From: Delphinus delphis
Lineage: Eukaryota; Chordata; Mammalia; Artiodactyla; Delphinidae
Direction: 5' to 3'
Length of the DNA stretch: 64,000 nt
NCBI RefSeq assembly: GCF_949987515.2
Contig: NC_082686.1
Coordinates: 48,461,559 to 48,525,558, forward strand
Shown here: positions 12,707 to 23,160 of the stretch, in pieces
Position numbering within the stretch: the first letter of the stretch is position 1
Layout of the letters: each line of letters starts with the position of its first letter
Notes under the pieces: model-generated
The model's database searches: none
Told to the model about the DNA's origin: nothing
What the model saw: only the letters and a program-made list of their open reading frames with translations
Translations under genes and position numbers: made by a program

Positions 12707-12837
12707 GGAGGGAGGGAGGGAGGGAAGGAGGGAAGGAGGGAAGGAGGGAAGGAGGGAAGGAGGGAAGGAGGGAAGGAGGGAAGGAGGGAAGGAGGGAAGG
12801 GAGGGAGGAAGGGAGGGAGGGAGGGAGGGAGGGAGGA
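12707..12837. repeat. (GGGA)n / (GGAAGGA)n polypurine microsatellite
   Basis: About 130 bp of uninterrupted purines on the plus strand, built from GGGA and GGGAAGGA units. Low-complexity open frames on the minus strand (Ser-Leu-Pro repeats) are an artefact of this tract. Mirror-symmetric purine tracts of this kind can form H-DNA (established property). Confidence 0.95.
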
Positions 12838-14427
12838 AAAAATCTGTTTTGCACTATTTAAAGAATATTTGGTACTGTCTTTAGATCCTGGGTCTTCAAC
12901 TTTGTTCTCCTTATTGCCATCCAGACAGTATAAAACCATTGACAGCAAACTATAAAATTCTTATTTGTTGTTAAATAGACAATGTGAAATCAATAGTTTT
13001 ATTCATTAAGGGATGGAACCTCTGAATAAATGATTTTGTTTGGCTCTTATTAACTTATTAGCCTCTTGAAAAAGAATGAATCATCAGTTTAATTCATCAA
13101 GAAATCTCTAAGAAAGTTCAAGTTTAAATAGCTTTTGAACCTAAAATGGCCAAAGATGTAAGCCACCTCAGCACATCCTTCAATAATTTTATCTTGGTTC
13201 AGAATGACTCAAATTATTATATGAATGAAGGAGTTGATCCATCATTTCAACTCCCTTATCTTGGACACACTGCTGAAACAATTAAATTTAACTTCCAATC
13301 GTGGGGAATTAAATAGGCATGATTTGGTAGGAGCCCTGCTCCAATTCTTTTCTTTCTCCTACAATAAGTCAGTGAAGTTTATAACTGAAACCAGTCTCAC
13401 AGACCTTTGACTCTGCCATTTTCTCAGCACAAATGTTCCTGCACTATTGCTCCGCTGTTCCGGAACAGATGACGTGCCACTCACAGGACAGTCTTTACAA
13501 TGCTGAACCTCTCGTAACTGTGTGGCAGAATTAAGAGCTTCTCTGACGTCCTAAAAGCAGAGAGGCCTGGGGCCAATTACATGGTTGGGGGCTGTATTTG
13601 AAGTGTCTGTTTACTAGTCTGTTTCCCACATTAAACTGTGAGCAACAAGAGAGAGTCCCTTGTAAGCATCATTGTGTTCTATTTCTAGCATGTATCTCAA
13701 CACTGACAAATGTTTAATTCCTTCTTTTTTTTATTTGAAAGGTGTTCATGGAATACTAAATTTTAGTTAAATCAATACATTCAGGAGTCGTGGGGCAGAA
13801 AAAAGCAGGTAATTAAGTTATTTGAAGACTTTCTCCCTTCTATCCAAATTTTTTTTCCAAATGCTAGTCATCTAACAAAAGGATCTCCTCCTTGTGTTCT
13901 TGGCCTTAACTAATGTTGAAAAATAGAAAAGGAGATTATCTCAGATAAACCATTGCCATGAATTCTAGCTGCATGAAGAAAGCTAGGAGGAGCTGAAAAG
14001 ACTTGGAAATTTTAAGTTATTTTACTCAAAAAAAAACTACTAATATGTGACAAACCTCAGCAATGCATTTGATGCTAAAATTCCTACTCATATTTGCAAT
14101 CCACATTGAGTTTTTGGATAGCAGTCCTCTCCCTCTCCTAGTCTCCTTCCTGTCCCCAACTTTCCCAGATGGAACAAGACTTCTGTTTTGAAGTTTTCTA
14201 CTACGGAAGGAGCTAAGTCCACTGAGCTGGGAGCATTATAAAAAGAAGAAGAAGAAAAGGGAAAAAAACTGCTACAGCCTGTCACTCAAAAGAGGAATGA
14301 AACCTGGAAGTGCGTTAATTAATTCTAGATGTCTGTTTCCCTTGAACATGTCCTCTTGGCCAGTTTCCACATAGTTCATACACATGAAATACATAACACT
14401 GTAAGATATGAAATAAGATTGACAGAG
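12838..14427. other. unassigned DNA
   Basis: No recognised repeat, RNA or coding exon. Short AAG repeats occur near 14242. Open frames are below 66 codons and lack motifs. Confidence 0.45.
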
Positions 14428-14637
14428 GGGCTTCCCTGGTGGCGCAGTGGTTGAGAGTCCGCCTGCCGATGCAGGGGACACAGGTTCGTGCCCCGGTCCG
14501 GGAGGATCCCACATGCCACGGAACGGCTGGGCCCGTGAGCCATGGCCGCTGAGCCTGAGCGTGTGGAGCCTGTGCTCCGCAACGGGAGAGGCCACAACAG
14601 TGAGAGGCCCACGAACCGCAAAAAAAAAAAAAAAAAA
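14428..14637 (+). mobile_element. short CHR-2 / cetacean-deletion SINE
   Basis: Complete copy with A and B boxes and poly(A). The perfect 13-bp target duplication AAGATTGACAGAG lies at 14415-14427 and 14638-14650. Confidence 0.95.
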
Positions 14638-14782
14638 AAGATTGACAGAGAAAATAGGAATTGAAAAAGAAAATAATTGTCCATAAGACATTTGACTGGA
14701 AATAGGGAGACTCACCTCCTATTAAGAAGCTGCGGCCGTGATCTCAGACTGGAGCGATGCCCGCCAACACTCGACTCTAGGC

Positions 14783-14958
14783 CAGTGGTTACTGAACGCC
14801 ACCACACATTAGACTCAGCTGGAGAGCTTGCTAAAACACAGTTAAAATACAGATTGTAATTCAGAAGGGCTGGGATAGGACCAAGAATTTGCATTTCTAA
14901 CAGGCTTTCAGGTGGTGCTAATGTTGTTGATCCATGGACCAGGCTTTGAATAGCACTG
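14783..14958 (+). mobile_element. MER5-type hAT (Charlie) MITE
   Basis: A 176-bp element starting CAGTGGTT and ending TAGCACTG. The interior is MER5-like: a 'cacattagactcagctggagagctt' region is followed by 'tttgcatttctaacaggctttc'. It is flanked by the 8-bp duplication CTCTAGGC / CTCTAGAC (14775-14782, 14959-14966), the target-site length of hAT transposons. Confidence 0.8.
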
Positions 14959-14966
14959 CTCTAGAC

Positions 14967-15388
14967 TACAGAGTTAAAAATAACAAAACCAAAAACTATT
15001 TTCACTAAGAATCAAAAGGATATAACGATGCCTAGTTGTAAGGAATAAGATGCCAAAATTTTTAGCTTAATGGTGTCATTGACCTGCTTGGAAATTAAAA
15101 AGAAAACCAGTAAGAAGAGTGAGAGATGAGTTTTGTTTTTATAAATGCTGGATTAGAGATGACATCAGGATATCTATATGTCCATGACCTGTCAGAGGGC
15201 AGGAAATAGATGGCTGTCACAGGCATAGAGTTAGAATTCAGGTTTAAAGATAAATATTTGTCTCATCAACTCAGTAGCTAAACCCAAGAGCCCATAAAGA
15301 CTGAGGTCTGGGAAGAAACCAGAGAGCTATGCACAGAACCTCAAAGAATTCAATATTATGGGTTAGGAGAATAAAAGACATCAAAGGA
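14967..15388. other. unassigned DNA
   Basis: Nothing recognised between the MER5 copy and the next SINE. Confidence 0.45.
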
Positions 15389-15578
15389 GGGCTTCCCTGG
15401 TGGCGCAGTGGTTGACAGTCCACCTGCCGGTGCAGGGGACGCAGGTTCGTGCCCCGGTCCGGGAAGATCCCACATGCCGTGGAGCGGCTGGGCCCGTGGG
15501 CCATGGCCGCTGAGCCTGTGCGTCCGGAGCCTGTGCTCCGCAATGGGAGAGGCCACAACAGTGAGAGGCCCGCGTACC

Positions 15579-15613
<35 letters not shown>
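15389..15613 (+). mobile_element. short CHR-2 / cetacean-deletion SINE with a long tail
   Basis: Complete copy with the longest pure A-run in the window (33 A at 15581-15613), suggesting relative youth. A target duplication is not evident. Confidence 0.93.
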
Positions 15614-15620
<7 letters not shown>

Positions 15621-15933
15621 AACAAGTGGTCTCTGCTGAGTGTTTCAAAGAGAAAGAGGAGGAAGAAAACCAAAGAGAAACGCTCCAAGATTAGGCTTTA
15701 TAGTCACTGAAAAACTTCTGAAAGCATTGTATCAGCTGCACAGAGCAGAATCTAAACTGCAGATGGTTAAGAACAAAACGGGAAAAGAAAAAGCAAGGCA
15801 GTCAGCACGATTAAAAGGCAGAATCGTATTGAACATAAACTTTGTTTACAGAACTAGGAGTCAGTGACATCTATGATGTTTACAACCTCCTTTTTCTTTT
15901 TCATTTTAAATTTCCAAAGAGCCATTTATAGGT

Positions 15934-16420
15934 TGTGGTAGGCTAGAAAATGGCTCCTGGAAAGAGATCCACATCCTAATTCCTGAAACCTGTGCATGTT
16001 ACCTTCCATGGCAGAAAAGGGTCTTTACAGATGTGATTAATTTAAGGGTCTTGGGGAGAGTAGCCTGGATTATCCAGCTGTCTCCTAAATGCAGTCACAG
16101 GTATTGCTATAAGAGGGAGACAGAAGGACATTTCATACACCAGAACAAGAAAGTAATGCAACAAGTGAAGCCAAGATGTTATGCTGACAAAGGCTATGCT
16201 GATGGAGGAAGAGGCCATGCAACAAGGAATGCAAGGAGCTGGAACATACAGAGGGAGAATGGTCCCCTAGCATGTACAGAGGGAGAGTGGTCCTGCTGAC
16301 AGGATGTCAGCACCTTGATTTTGGCGTCTGAGCCTCCAGAATTGTAAGGGAATAAATTGTGTTGCTTTAAGCTACCAAGGTTGTCGTACCTTGTCACAGC
16401 AGCCAGAGGAAACTAATATA
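15934..16420 (+). mobile_element. MLT1A-type MaLR LTR (solo)
   Basis: LTR beginning TGTGGTAGGCTAGA and ending GCCAGAGGAAACTAATATA, with the typical 'tttacagatgtgattaa' and 'tggattatcc' blocks and AATAAATTGTGTTG near the 3' part. The 5-bp direct repeat TAGGT lies at 15929-15933 and 16421-16425, the target length of this family. It is a solo LTR without internal sequence. Confidence 0.85.
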
Positions 16421-17019
16421 TAGGTCAATACTCAATATTATCTGGCAATAAATTTAGTCCATTCAGTCACCTACTCAGACCAAAAAAAAAAAAAAGCCCA
16501 CTCTGAGAAACTATGAGATATTTCTCAGTGGAGGGTCATGATATTTTATTCCTCTTCTCTCACCCAATTTGGTTAAGAAATAGATTTGCTCTGTTGCATG
16601 AACTTGGAGGCTATCACTATTTAAATAATTTGAAAAATTAGAAGATATGGATTCTATCCTCTAAAATGTTAACTTTTTAAAAAAACAGGGTAGCCAAAAT
16701 GGGTTGTCCAACTAGCAATTTAGTCAGAACACATGCCAGAAAGTACAGTCATCAGTATTTCATAACACAGATGCTGAGATGAAAATCTCATTTTCCCAGG
16801 AACCATTTTAAAAAAAATCAATGAAAACAATTCTGACAGGAAAAAATGAATGCTCGCTTCGGCAGCACATATACTAGAATAGGAAAAAATGAAATTTAAG
16901 CATAGCTAGGAAATTCCAGAAAATCAATATTGTATGGAAACTGAGAGTTTTGTCTAAAACAAGATACCTTGTATTCAATAGTACTCTTAAAAAAAACATC
17001 ATCACTTAGAGCAACTCAA
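16421..17019. other. AT-rich DNA containing a U6 fragment
   Basis: Apart from the U6-derived insertion at 16851-16880, nothing is recognised. Poly(A) stretches occur at 16481 and 16990. Confidence 0.5.
16851..16880 (+). pseudogene. RNU6 (fragment): 3'-truncated, tailless U6 snRNA retrofragment
   Basis: TGCTCGCTTCGGCAGCACAT followed by ATACTAGAAT equals nucleotides 2-31 of vertebrate U6 snRNA with one mismatch. It ends there, without poly(A). Immediately on both sides is the perfect 13-bp repeat AGGAAAAAATGAA (16838-16850, 16881-16893), a target-site duplication. So this is an integration event, not a decayed full gene. It lacks most of the RNA and an upstream snRNA promoter is not seen, so it cannot make U6. 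Confidence 0.88.
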
Positions 17020-17321
17020 CAAAAAAACAACTCAATTAAAAAAATGAGCAAAGGAATCAGACATTTTTCCCAAGATATATTAATAGCCGATGAGCACATA
17101 AAAAAATGTTTGACAATACTGACCATTAGGGAAATGTAAATCAAAACCATAATAAAATACTACTTCACACCCACTAGTTATTATTAAAAAAAAAAGAAAT
17201 GTTGGCAAAAATGTGAGGAAATTGGAACCCTTGTGCATTGCTCGTGGGAACATAAAATGGTGCAGTCGCTATGAAAAACAGTATGGCAGTTCCTCAAAAA
17301 AATTAAACATAGAATTACAGG
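17020..17321 (+). mobile_element. old L1M ORF2 3' fragment
   Basis: Diverged L1 ORF2 C-terminal sequence ('aatgagcaaaggaatcagac', 'gggaaatgtaaatcaaaacc', 'gtatggcagttcctcaaaaa'). It stops abruptly at the LTR boundary at 17321/17322. Confidence 0.75.
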
Positions 17322-17992
17322 TTAAGGCTCAGCCCCACAAGACTGCCCCCCACTTCAGATGCCAGTCACAAGTCTGGGCCTCCCCTACTTCTGGATGACT
17401 GGCTATAAATCAGAGATTCCCACAGCCCTTTCCTTAGGTCAATAATTTGCTAGAATGGTTCACAGAACTCAGGAAAACCCTTTACTTACTATTACAGGCT
17501 TATTGTGAAGGATAGAACAAGACAGCCAGATGGAAGAGATGCACAGGGCAAGCCACAGGGGGTGGGCAATACAGAGCTTCTGTGCCCTCTCCAGGACTGC
17601 CACCTCCTAGCACCTCAATGTGTTCACCAACCCAGAAGCTCTCCCTTTGTTTAGGGGTTTATGGAGGCTCCATTGCATAGGCATGATTGATTAAATCATT
17701 AGCCATTGGTGATTAACTCAATCCCCAGACTCTCCACCCTCCCAGGAGGGCAGGAGCGGGGCTGAAAGTTCCAATCCACTAATCACTTGGTCGGTCCCTC
17801 TGGCAACCTGCGCCCTCCTCTGGGAGAAACCTCATTAGCGTAAAGTTAGGTGCGGTGAAAATAACAAAAGCTGCTTCTCCTCACCGCTAACACTCTAGAA
17901 GTAAGGGTTTCACAAGATTTGCTCCAGGAACTGGGAACAAAGACCAAATGTATATTTCTTATTATATCATAATATCGAGAGGCAACCGGAAT
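17322..17992 (-). mobile_element. old LTR, antisense, family not named
   Basis: Read on the minus strand, this starts near a TATTATGATATAATAAGAAATATACATTTGG-like head (given in part), contains 'gcctccataaacccctaa' and 'tctgatttatagcc', and ends 'ggctgagccttaac'. This block order is a familiar mammalian LTR pattern, but I cannot assign the family. It abuts the L1M fragment. Confidence 0.5.
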
Positions 17993-18119
17993 CCAGATGT
18001 CAGCACTATTGTCATTTACTCCCATGATTAAATCAGTATTTCTCATGCCGGAGTTCTCCCTGGTGAGCATGATTTTGCCTGTCTCTGACAGTGGAAGTAT
18101 TTAATGAGTGCCTGTCCTC

Positions 18120-18230
18120 TGTATATCTGAGCAAGATGGAGATAATGATTCTTTCTAGGGTTTTGATCATTAAATGGGAGAACACAGGGCATACAATTAG
18201 AATACAAAGGCATTCCATAAGTTAGCTACG
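18120..18230 (+). repeat. possible MIR 3' fragment
   Basis: A weak match to the MIR 3' half: 'gggttttgatcattaaatgggagaa' followed by a CATA…GGCATTC-like end. Low confidence because of divergence. It lies directly left of the L1/SINE insertion. Confidence 0.35.
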
Positions 18231-18248
18231 TGTATGTATAAGGTATTT

Positions 18249-18745
18249 TTTTATTTTTATTTTATTTTTTTTGTGGTACGCGGGCCTCTCACTGTTGTGG
18301 CCTCTCCCGCTGCGGAGCACAGGCTCCGGACGCGCAGGCTCAGCAGCCATGGCTCACGGGCCCAGCCGCTCCGTGGCATGTGGGATCCTCCCAGACCAGG
18401 GCGCGAACCCGTTTCTCCTGCATCGGCAGGTGGTCTCTCAACCACTGCGCCACCAGGGAGACTCTATTTTTTTAATTTTTAATTTAATTTTTATTTTATT
18501 GGAGTATAGTTGATTTACAATGTTGTGTTAGTTTCAGGTATATGGCAAAGTGATTCAGTTACACACATATATATATATACATACATATCCATCCTTTTTC
18601 AGTTTCTTTTTTCATATAGATTATTACAGAATATTGAGTAGAGTTCCCTCTGTATACAGTAGGTCCTTGTTGATTATCTGTTTTATATGTAGTAGTGTGT
18701 ATATGTTAATCCCTAACTCCTAATTTATCCCTTCCCCCAAACTTT
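18249..18745 (-). mobile_element. L1 3' UTR fragment, minus strand, hosting a SINE
   Basis: Plus-strand 'tattggagtatagttgattt' and 'aggtccttgttgattatctg' are the reverse of an L1 3' end of the same type as the plus-strand copy at 47559-47896. The 14-bp repeat TGTATAAGGTATTT at 18235-18248 and 18746-18759 is the target duplication of the whole unit. A SINE sits in its oligo-T tail. Confidence 0.85.
18263..18464 (-). mobile_element. short CHR-2 / cetacean-deletion SINE, minus strand, nested
   Basis: Reverse-complement SINE with its T tail at about 18263-18272. The head is slightly diverged (GGGAGACTC in place of GGGAAGCCC). It inserted into the T-rich tail of the L1 fragment. TATTTTTTTA on both sides may be the duplication. 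Confidence 0.9.
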
Positions 18746-18767
18746 TGTATAAGGTATTTAATTGGAC

Positions 18768-18955
18768 ATTTTCTGTGTGCAAAACTTAATCCCCCAGCAA
18801 CCCTATATGAAACCTTTATCCCAATTTTACTGACAAAGAAACTGAGGCTTAGAGAGGTTAACTAGATTTTCCTAGGTCACAAGACTGATTTTATAACAAA
18901 TCTGTGGGATTCCATTCCTTCATTTACACCATCCTTTACCCTACAGCTAACAACC
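18768..18955 (+). mobile_element. MIR SINE fragment
   Basis: Contains the MIR core 'caaagaaactgaggcttaga' followed by GAGGTTAACTAG, preceded by 'agcaaccctatatgaaacct'. Ancient tRNA-derived SINE shared across mammals. Confidence 0.75.
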
Positions 18956-19338
18956 TGAGAAAGATAACACTGTTGGAAATATCTGATGTGCATTAAACCC
19001 AAAAATCTTTTAAATGTTAATATTACTTAAATGGAATAATAAATTGGTTTGCCATCTACAAAGGTTATTTTAGTAATACATAGCAAAAGACTCAGACTTT
19101 TGTGCTTTCTCCTTACCTGAGTCCATTAATTGGAACCTAAAGAAAAATAAAAGATGTTTGTGAGGATTTAGGCAAAAAAATCTTCACCAGAATTGTCAAT
19201 AATTGTGAAATACTGGAAAGCAGTCCAACATACCTAATAGGAATCGATTAAACTAAAGACTGTAACAGAATGTTATGCCATTATAAAAGTCTCATAGACA
19301 TATATTTGACACATCAACACATAAAAATAACATAAACA
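18956..19338. other. unassigned DNA, weak L1/HAL1 resemblance
   Basis: The stretch 19190-19310 vaguely resembles the 'ggaatattatgcagcc' part of an old L1, but too poorly to call. No gene is seen. Confidence 0.35.
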
Positions 19339-19549
19339 GGGGCTTCCCTGGTGGTGCAGTGGTTGAGAGTCCGCCTGCCGATGCAGGGGACGCGGGTTCG
19401 TGCCCCGGTCCGGGAGGATCCCACATGCCGCAGAGCGGCTGGGCCCAGGAGCCATGGCCGCTGAGCCTGCGCGTCCAGAGCCTGTGCTCCGCAACGGGAG
19501 AGGCCACAACAGTGAGAGGCCCGCATATCACAAAAAAAAAAAAAAAAAA
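19339..19549 (+). mobile_element. short CHR-2 / cetacean-deletion SINE
   Basis: Complete body with A and B boxes and an 18-bp A tail. No clear target duplication flanks it. Confidence 0.93.
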
Positions 19550-21924
19550 GATTTATTCTCTAATCAGAGATACACAGAGTCTTCTAACCTGAACAGCCCT
19601 ACTCAATGATTCTGAAAGTAGAGACACACCTTCCTTCATGACAGATCTGGTTTCTGGTTAGAAATGACTTAAGAAGCTACAATTTAGAGTCCCCTGCACC
19701 CTAAAAACCTCTTACACTTCAACATCTTTTCCTCCTTGTAACTTCATATTTAATTGTTATAATTTTAAATCTACTGTTCTCTGTAGTGAGAGAGTGCAGT
19801 GCAGTGATTAATTAGCTAAAGAAGCTTCATATTTGTATTTTTGAAGACAGGCATAAAGGACTTACAAGATCAGACAAGGCATATGGTACACATTCATGTT
19901 GACACAACGAGAGCTCTTGAATTATTTTTCCAAGTCAATACATTTGCCAGGCAAAACAAAAACAACAACAACAGGAACCTGTCAGGGAGGCAGGAAGACT
20001 TCAGCCATGAACTCCTAGATATTTTGTACATAAGCACACAAACATATTCACACACAGTACATAAACCCTACTCAATTTCTGTCTGGAGAGAAAAACATGC
20101 TTCGATTTCAGCGTTGTTGCTAATGACTGAGGAACGTGATCCCTAATCGTCACTGAAATCCTCACAACAAATGCCTTGGGCTGGATTAACATCCTACGGC
20201 ATTTTCCTCAATTTCTTAGGTTTTGCAAAATTATTTGACCTTTTAGTATATTTATCCTACCTACACTAGATAGTTTGAACTAGCTTCTTTAAGGCCAGGA
20301 ATGTTCCTTTTTAAAAAAAAAAAAAAAAATCTTTATCCTACAGCACCTGGTACCAATTAGCAGTCAAATAACAACTGAATAACATTTGTTTAAAATCTTC
20401 TTTACCCTAAAGCAGGAGCTCGTGTGCATGTGAATCCAAGTACACATCCTCGAGTAAATGAAGTCTCCCCATGTTCTATTTGTCATACGGACCTGTCCTG
20501 TTAAGATACTCAGATATGGGAGGAAAGGGGGACAGGCAGCTGGAAGTGGTGGCAAAGACAGCTTCTTGGCTTTGGGGTCTCAGAAGCAAGTTCCCTCAGT
20601 TTCTCCATTCTCCACTGCCATCGGGAGGTTTCAGAGGGCATCAGGGGCAGCAAACATCACCAAGGGAGAAGCCCAAGGCCCAGGAGGAGAATAGGTTAGG
20701 GTAACTGTGGCTGTCATATTGATCTGTGGTCAAATGGGCACTCCTTTGGGGGAAACCCAGAAATATTAGGGGAGAGGGTCCCTTGTTAGCAGGGGTGGGA
20801 AAAGTTCTACATAGGCATTTGGAGGCACAAACAGAAACTTGAGCTTACTGGTGTCCTTGTGCCCATTTGTCTCCTCAGGCTGGTGAAATATGGTCATGCT
20901 GAGTTGTTGCCATGTGAGAATGCCAGAGACGTGCCACGTGTGCTTTCTCCTGATGCTCCCGAGCCCTCCGTCTATTTTTATTGTGCCTCCCTGCTATCCC
21001 AGACCCCTCCTCTAACAGCACAAACCATATATGGATGAGGGTTGGGCTTGGAGAGTCAAGGTTCAAACCTTAGACTGTGTGAGATATTCAAATCTCATGC
21101 GCTTTCCTCTACACCATGCCATGTGTAGGTCAGACATGCAAATAATGGAAACATAAAGTAGATGGTACCTTTTACAGAATTTACTACCATTAAGGAAAAA
21201 AAGTATCCAAAACAAAGAAATATGGCAAAAGGAAACCTGCATATCTTTTCAAAGTCATCCCTGAACATCATCTATGAGGCCCACTCAAGGATTATTTCTT
21301 TCTCTGGGGGAATATACCTGTCTCTAACTTACTATTTAATATGATTCTACAAGGTTACGTAAAAACTTGTCAACTTTTGCCCAGAAAAGATGCAAATCGT
21401 TTCTGTTCAATAGAAAAAAATAACCACAAATATTATGATTTTATTGCCCTTTAGGATATTAAACAATTTGTCTCTAACTTAGCCAATTTATTTTAGCACA
21501 CCATCCCCAATAAACCATAAAATTCTCTGTTCATCAGAGAATTTTTTGAACCAGCTTATCCTGCTTGTTCCTTCATTCATGAGTTAAGTAAATCTTTGAC
21601 AAGTGCTCACTGTGTACTTACAGAAGTGTCATGATAAGTTTTTGAAAATCATGCTTTGACACTACAACACATTGTGAAGATCTAGCATAAGAAGTGTTTT
21701 TATGCAGTAGCGGCCAAGACAAAGGAAAGGCTTCACAGATGAAATGGCACTGAGGTGAGCCTTGAGGCATGGACAAGATTTCACCAGTGGCCATAGGAAG
21801 GAATGCCAGTGCAGGCACAACTTCAAATATTAGCAGGTTTACATGGAAAGCTGACACAGAGGTTCTAACCTTGATCATTTAGAAATACTTATTTTAGACC
21901 CATTTTATGTAATCTTCTAAATTA
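19550..21924. other. unassigned DNA
   Basis: Mostly single-copy-looking. A 17-bp A-run lies at about 20313-20329. The stretch 21540-21790 (…ttcattcatgagttaag…gtgagccttgaggcatgg…) resembles an old mammalian interspersed repeat of unnamed type. Overlapping open frames at 20458-20704 lack motifs and splice context, so I call no gene. Confidence 0.45.
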
Positions 21925-22054
21925 AATATTATCAAATAGAATCCATTAATGAAAATAATACATTATGACCAAATAAAACTTATTCCAGGAAGAGAAGGGA
22001 TGTTCAATATCTGAAAATCCATTGACATAATAAAGTATATCAAGAAATTATAGG

Positions 22055-22265
22055 GGAGGGCTTCCCTGGTGGCGCAGTGGTTGAGAGTCTGCCTGCCGAT
22101 GCAGGGGACGCGGGTTCGTGCCCCAGTCTGGGAAGATCCCACATGCCGCGGAGCGGCTGGGCCCGTGAGCCATGGCTGCTGAGCCTGCGCGTCCGGAGCC
22201 TGTGCTCCGCAACGGGAGAGGCCACAGCAGTGAGAGGCCCGCGTACTGCAAAAAAAAAAAAAAAA
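22055..22265 (+). mobile_element. short CHR-2 / cetacean-deletion SINE
   Basis: Complete copy. The perfect 13-bp target duplication AAGAAATTATAGG lies at 22042-22054 and 22266-22278. It is inserted in the L1M fragment. Confidence 0.95.
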
Positions 22266-22445
22266 AAGAAATTATAGGAGAAACACCATGTAATGTCAAT
22301 AAATGCAAGAAAAAAGACTCAAAATTAGATCACCATTTCTAACAGAGACAGTAAGTAAAATGGAAACTACTTAAATATAATAAAAGTTATTTATCAAAAA
22401 TCAACGGCAGATAGCATAAATAATGAAAAATAAAGCCATTTTTCT

Positions 22446-22584
22446 CTCTCTCTCTCTCTTTTTTTTTTTTTTTTGGCCACGCCTCAAGGCTTGTGGTATT
22501 GTAGTTCCCTGACCAGGGATCCAACCAGGGCCCACAGCAGTGAAAGCACATAGTCCTAATCACTGGACCACCAGGGAATTCCCT
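22446..22584 (-). mobile_element. older tRNA-derived SINE of ruminant/cetacean type, minus strand
   Basis: Reverse strand reads as an 'attccctggtggtccagtga' head, a 'cctggttggatccctggtca' B-box region, and ends in 'ccttgaggcgtggcc' plus an A/G-rich tail (CT and T tract on plus). The 14-bp target duplication AAAGCCATTTTTCT lies at 22432-22445 and 22585-22598. Confidence 0.85.
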
Positions 22585-22753
22585 AAAGCCATTTTTCTTA
22601 ATACCAGTACTAGATAGAGTTGATGGCTGCAACCATTATTATTCACTGTTCTGAAAATGTTAACAAATGCCACACAAGTTTTAGAAAAATCAAATACCAT
22701 GTAAAAATCATTGGAAAACAAGGTTAATCCCTTTGCAGACAAGACTGTTTTAT

Positions 22754-22786
22754 AAAAAAGAAAGAAAGAAAAAAGAAAGAAAGAAT
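22754..22786. repeat. (AAAG)n microsatellite
   Basis: Short imperfect run of AAAG units within the L1M fragment. Confidence 0.8.
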
Positions 22787-23160
22787 TTACATGAATTGGT
22801 GAGGTGGCTAGGTACAGGATAATTTGTTTAAATCAATAATTTTCCCTGTTTAGCAATAATCACTGAGAAAGGGAAATGAGAAAGAATTTCCCTTCTTTAT
22901 GACAATAACAAGGAAAAATACATAGGAGTAGATTTAACAAGAATTTCATATGAAAAAAATTTTTAATTCTATTGAAAGACACAAAGTAAGATATGAAGAA
23001 ATGGAAAGATGTGTACTATGTTCCTGGATAGGAAAAACAGTATTATGGAAACACAGATTCCTCCAAAATTAACATATAAATCTAATGGAACTTCAATTAA
23101 AAACCTACCAGAGATGATTAAATTATATATTAAATTCTTTATAGAATCTTAATTCCCCTA

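Larger units (their letters stand above)
21925..23160 (+). mobile_element. ancient L1M ORF2 (reverse-transcriptase region) fragment
   Basis: Diverged L1 ORF2 pieces occur in order: 'ttattccaggaagagaaggg' with 'gttcaatatctgaaaatcca', the thumb region around 22600-22740, then 'aaagatgtgtactatgttcc' and 'ggataggaaaaacagtatta' near 23020. It is split by two SINEs. Many stops are present. Confidence 0.7.

Noticed and set aside
12561..12948. Pro/Ser/Leu-rich minus-strand frames
   Set aside because: Produced entirely by the GGGA/GGAA microsatellite.
19841..20146. 101-codon plus-strand frame
   Set aside because: Composition looks random. It includes a CAA/ACA low-complexity stretch and no motif or splice context.
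20458..20704. Two overlapping plus-strand frames of 77-78 codons
   Set aside because: Two different frames are open over the same GC-richer stretch, which points to composition rather than selection.
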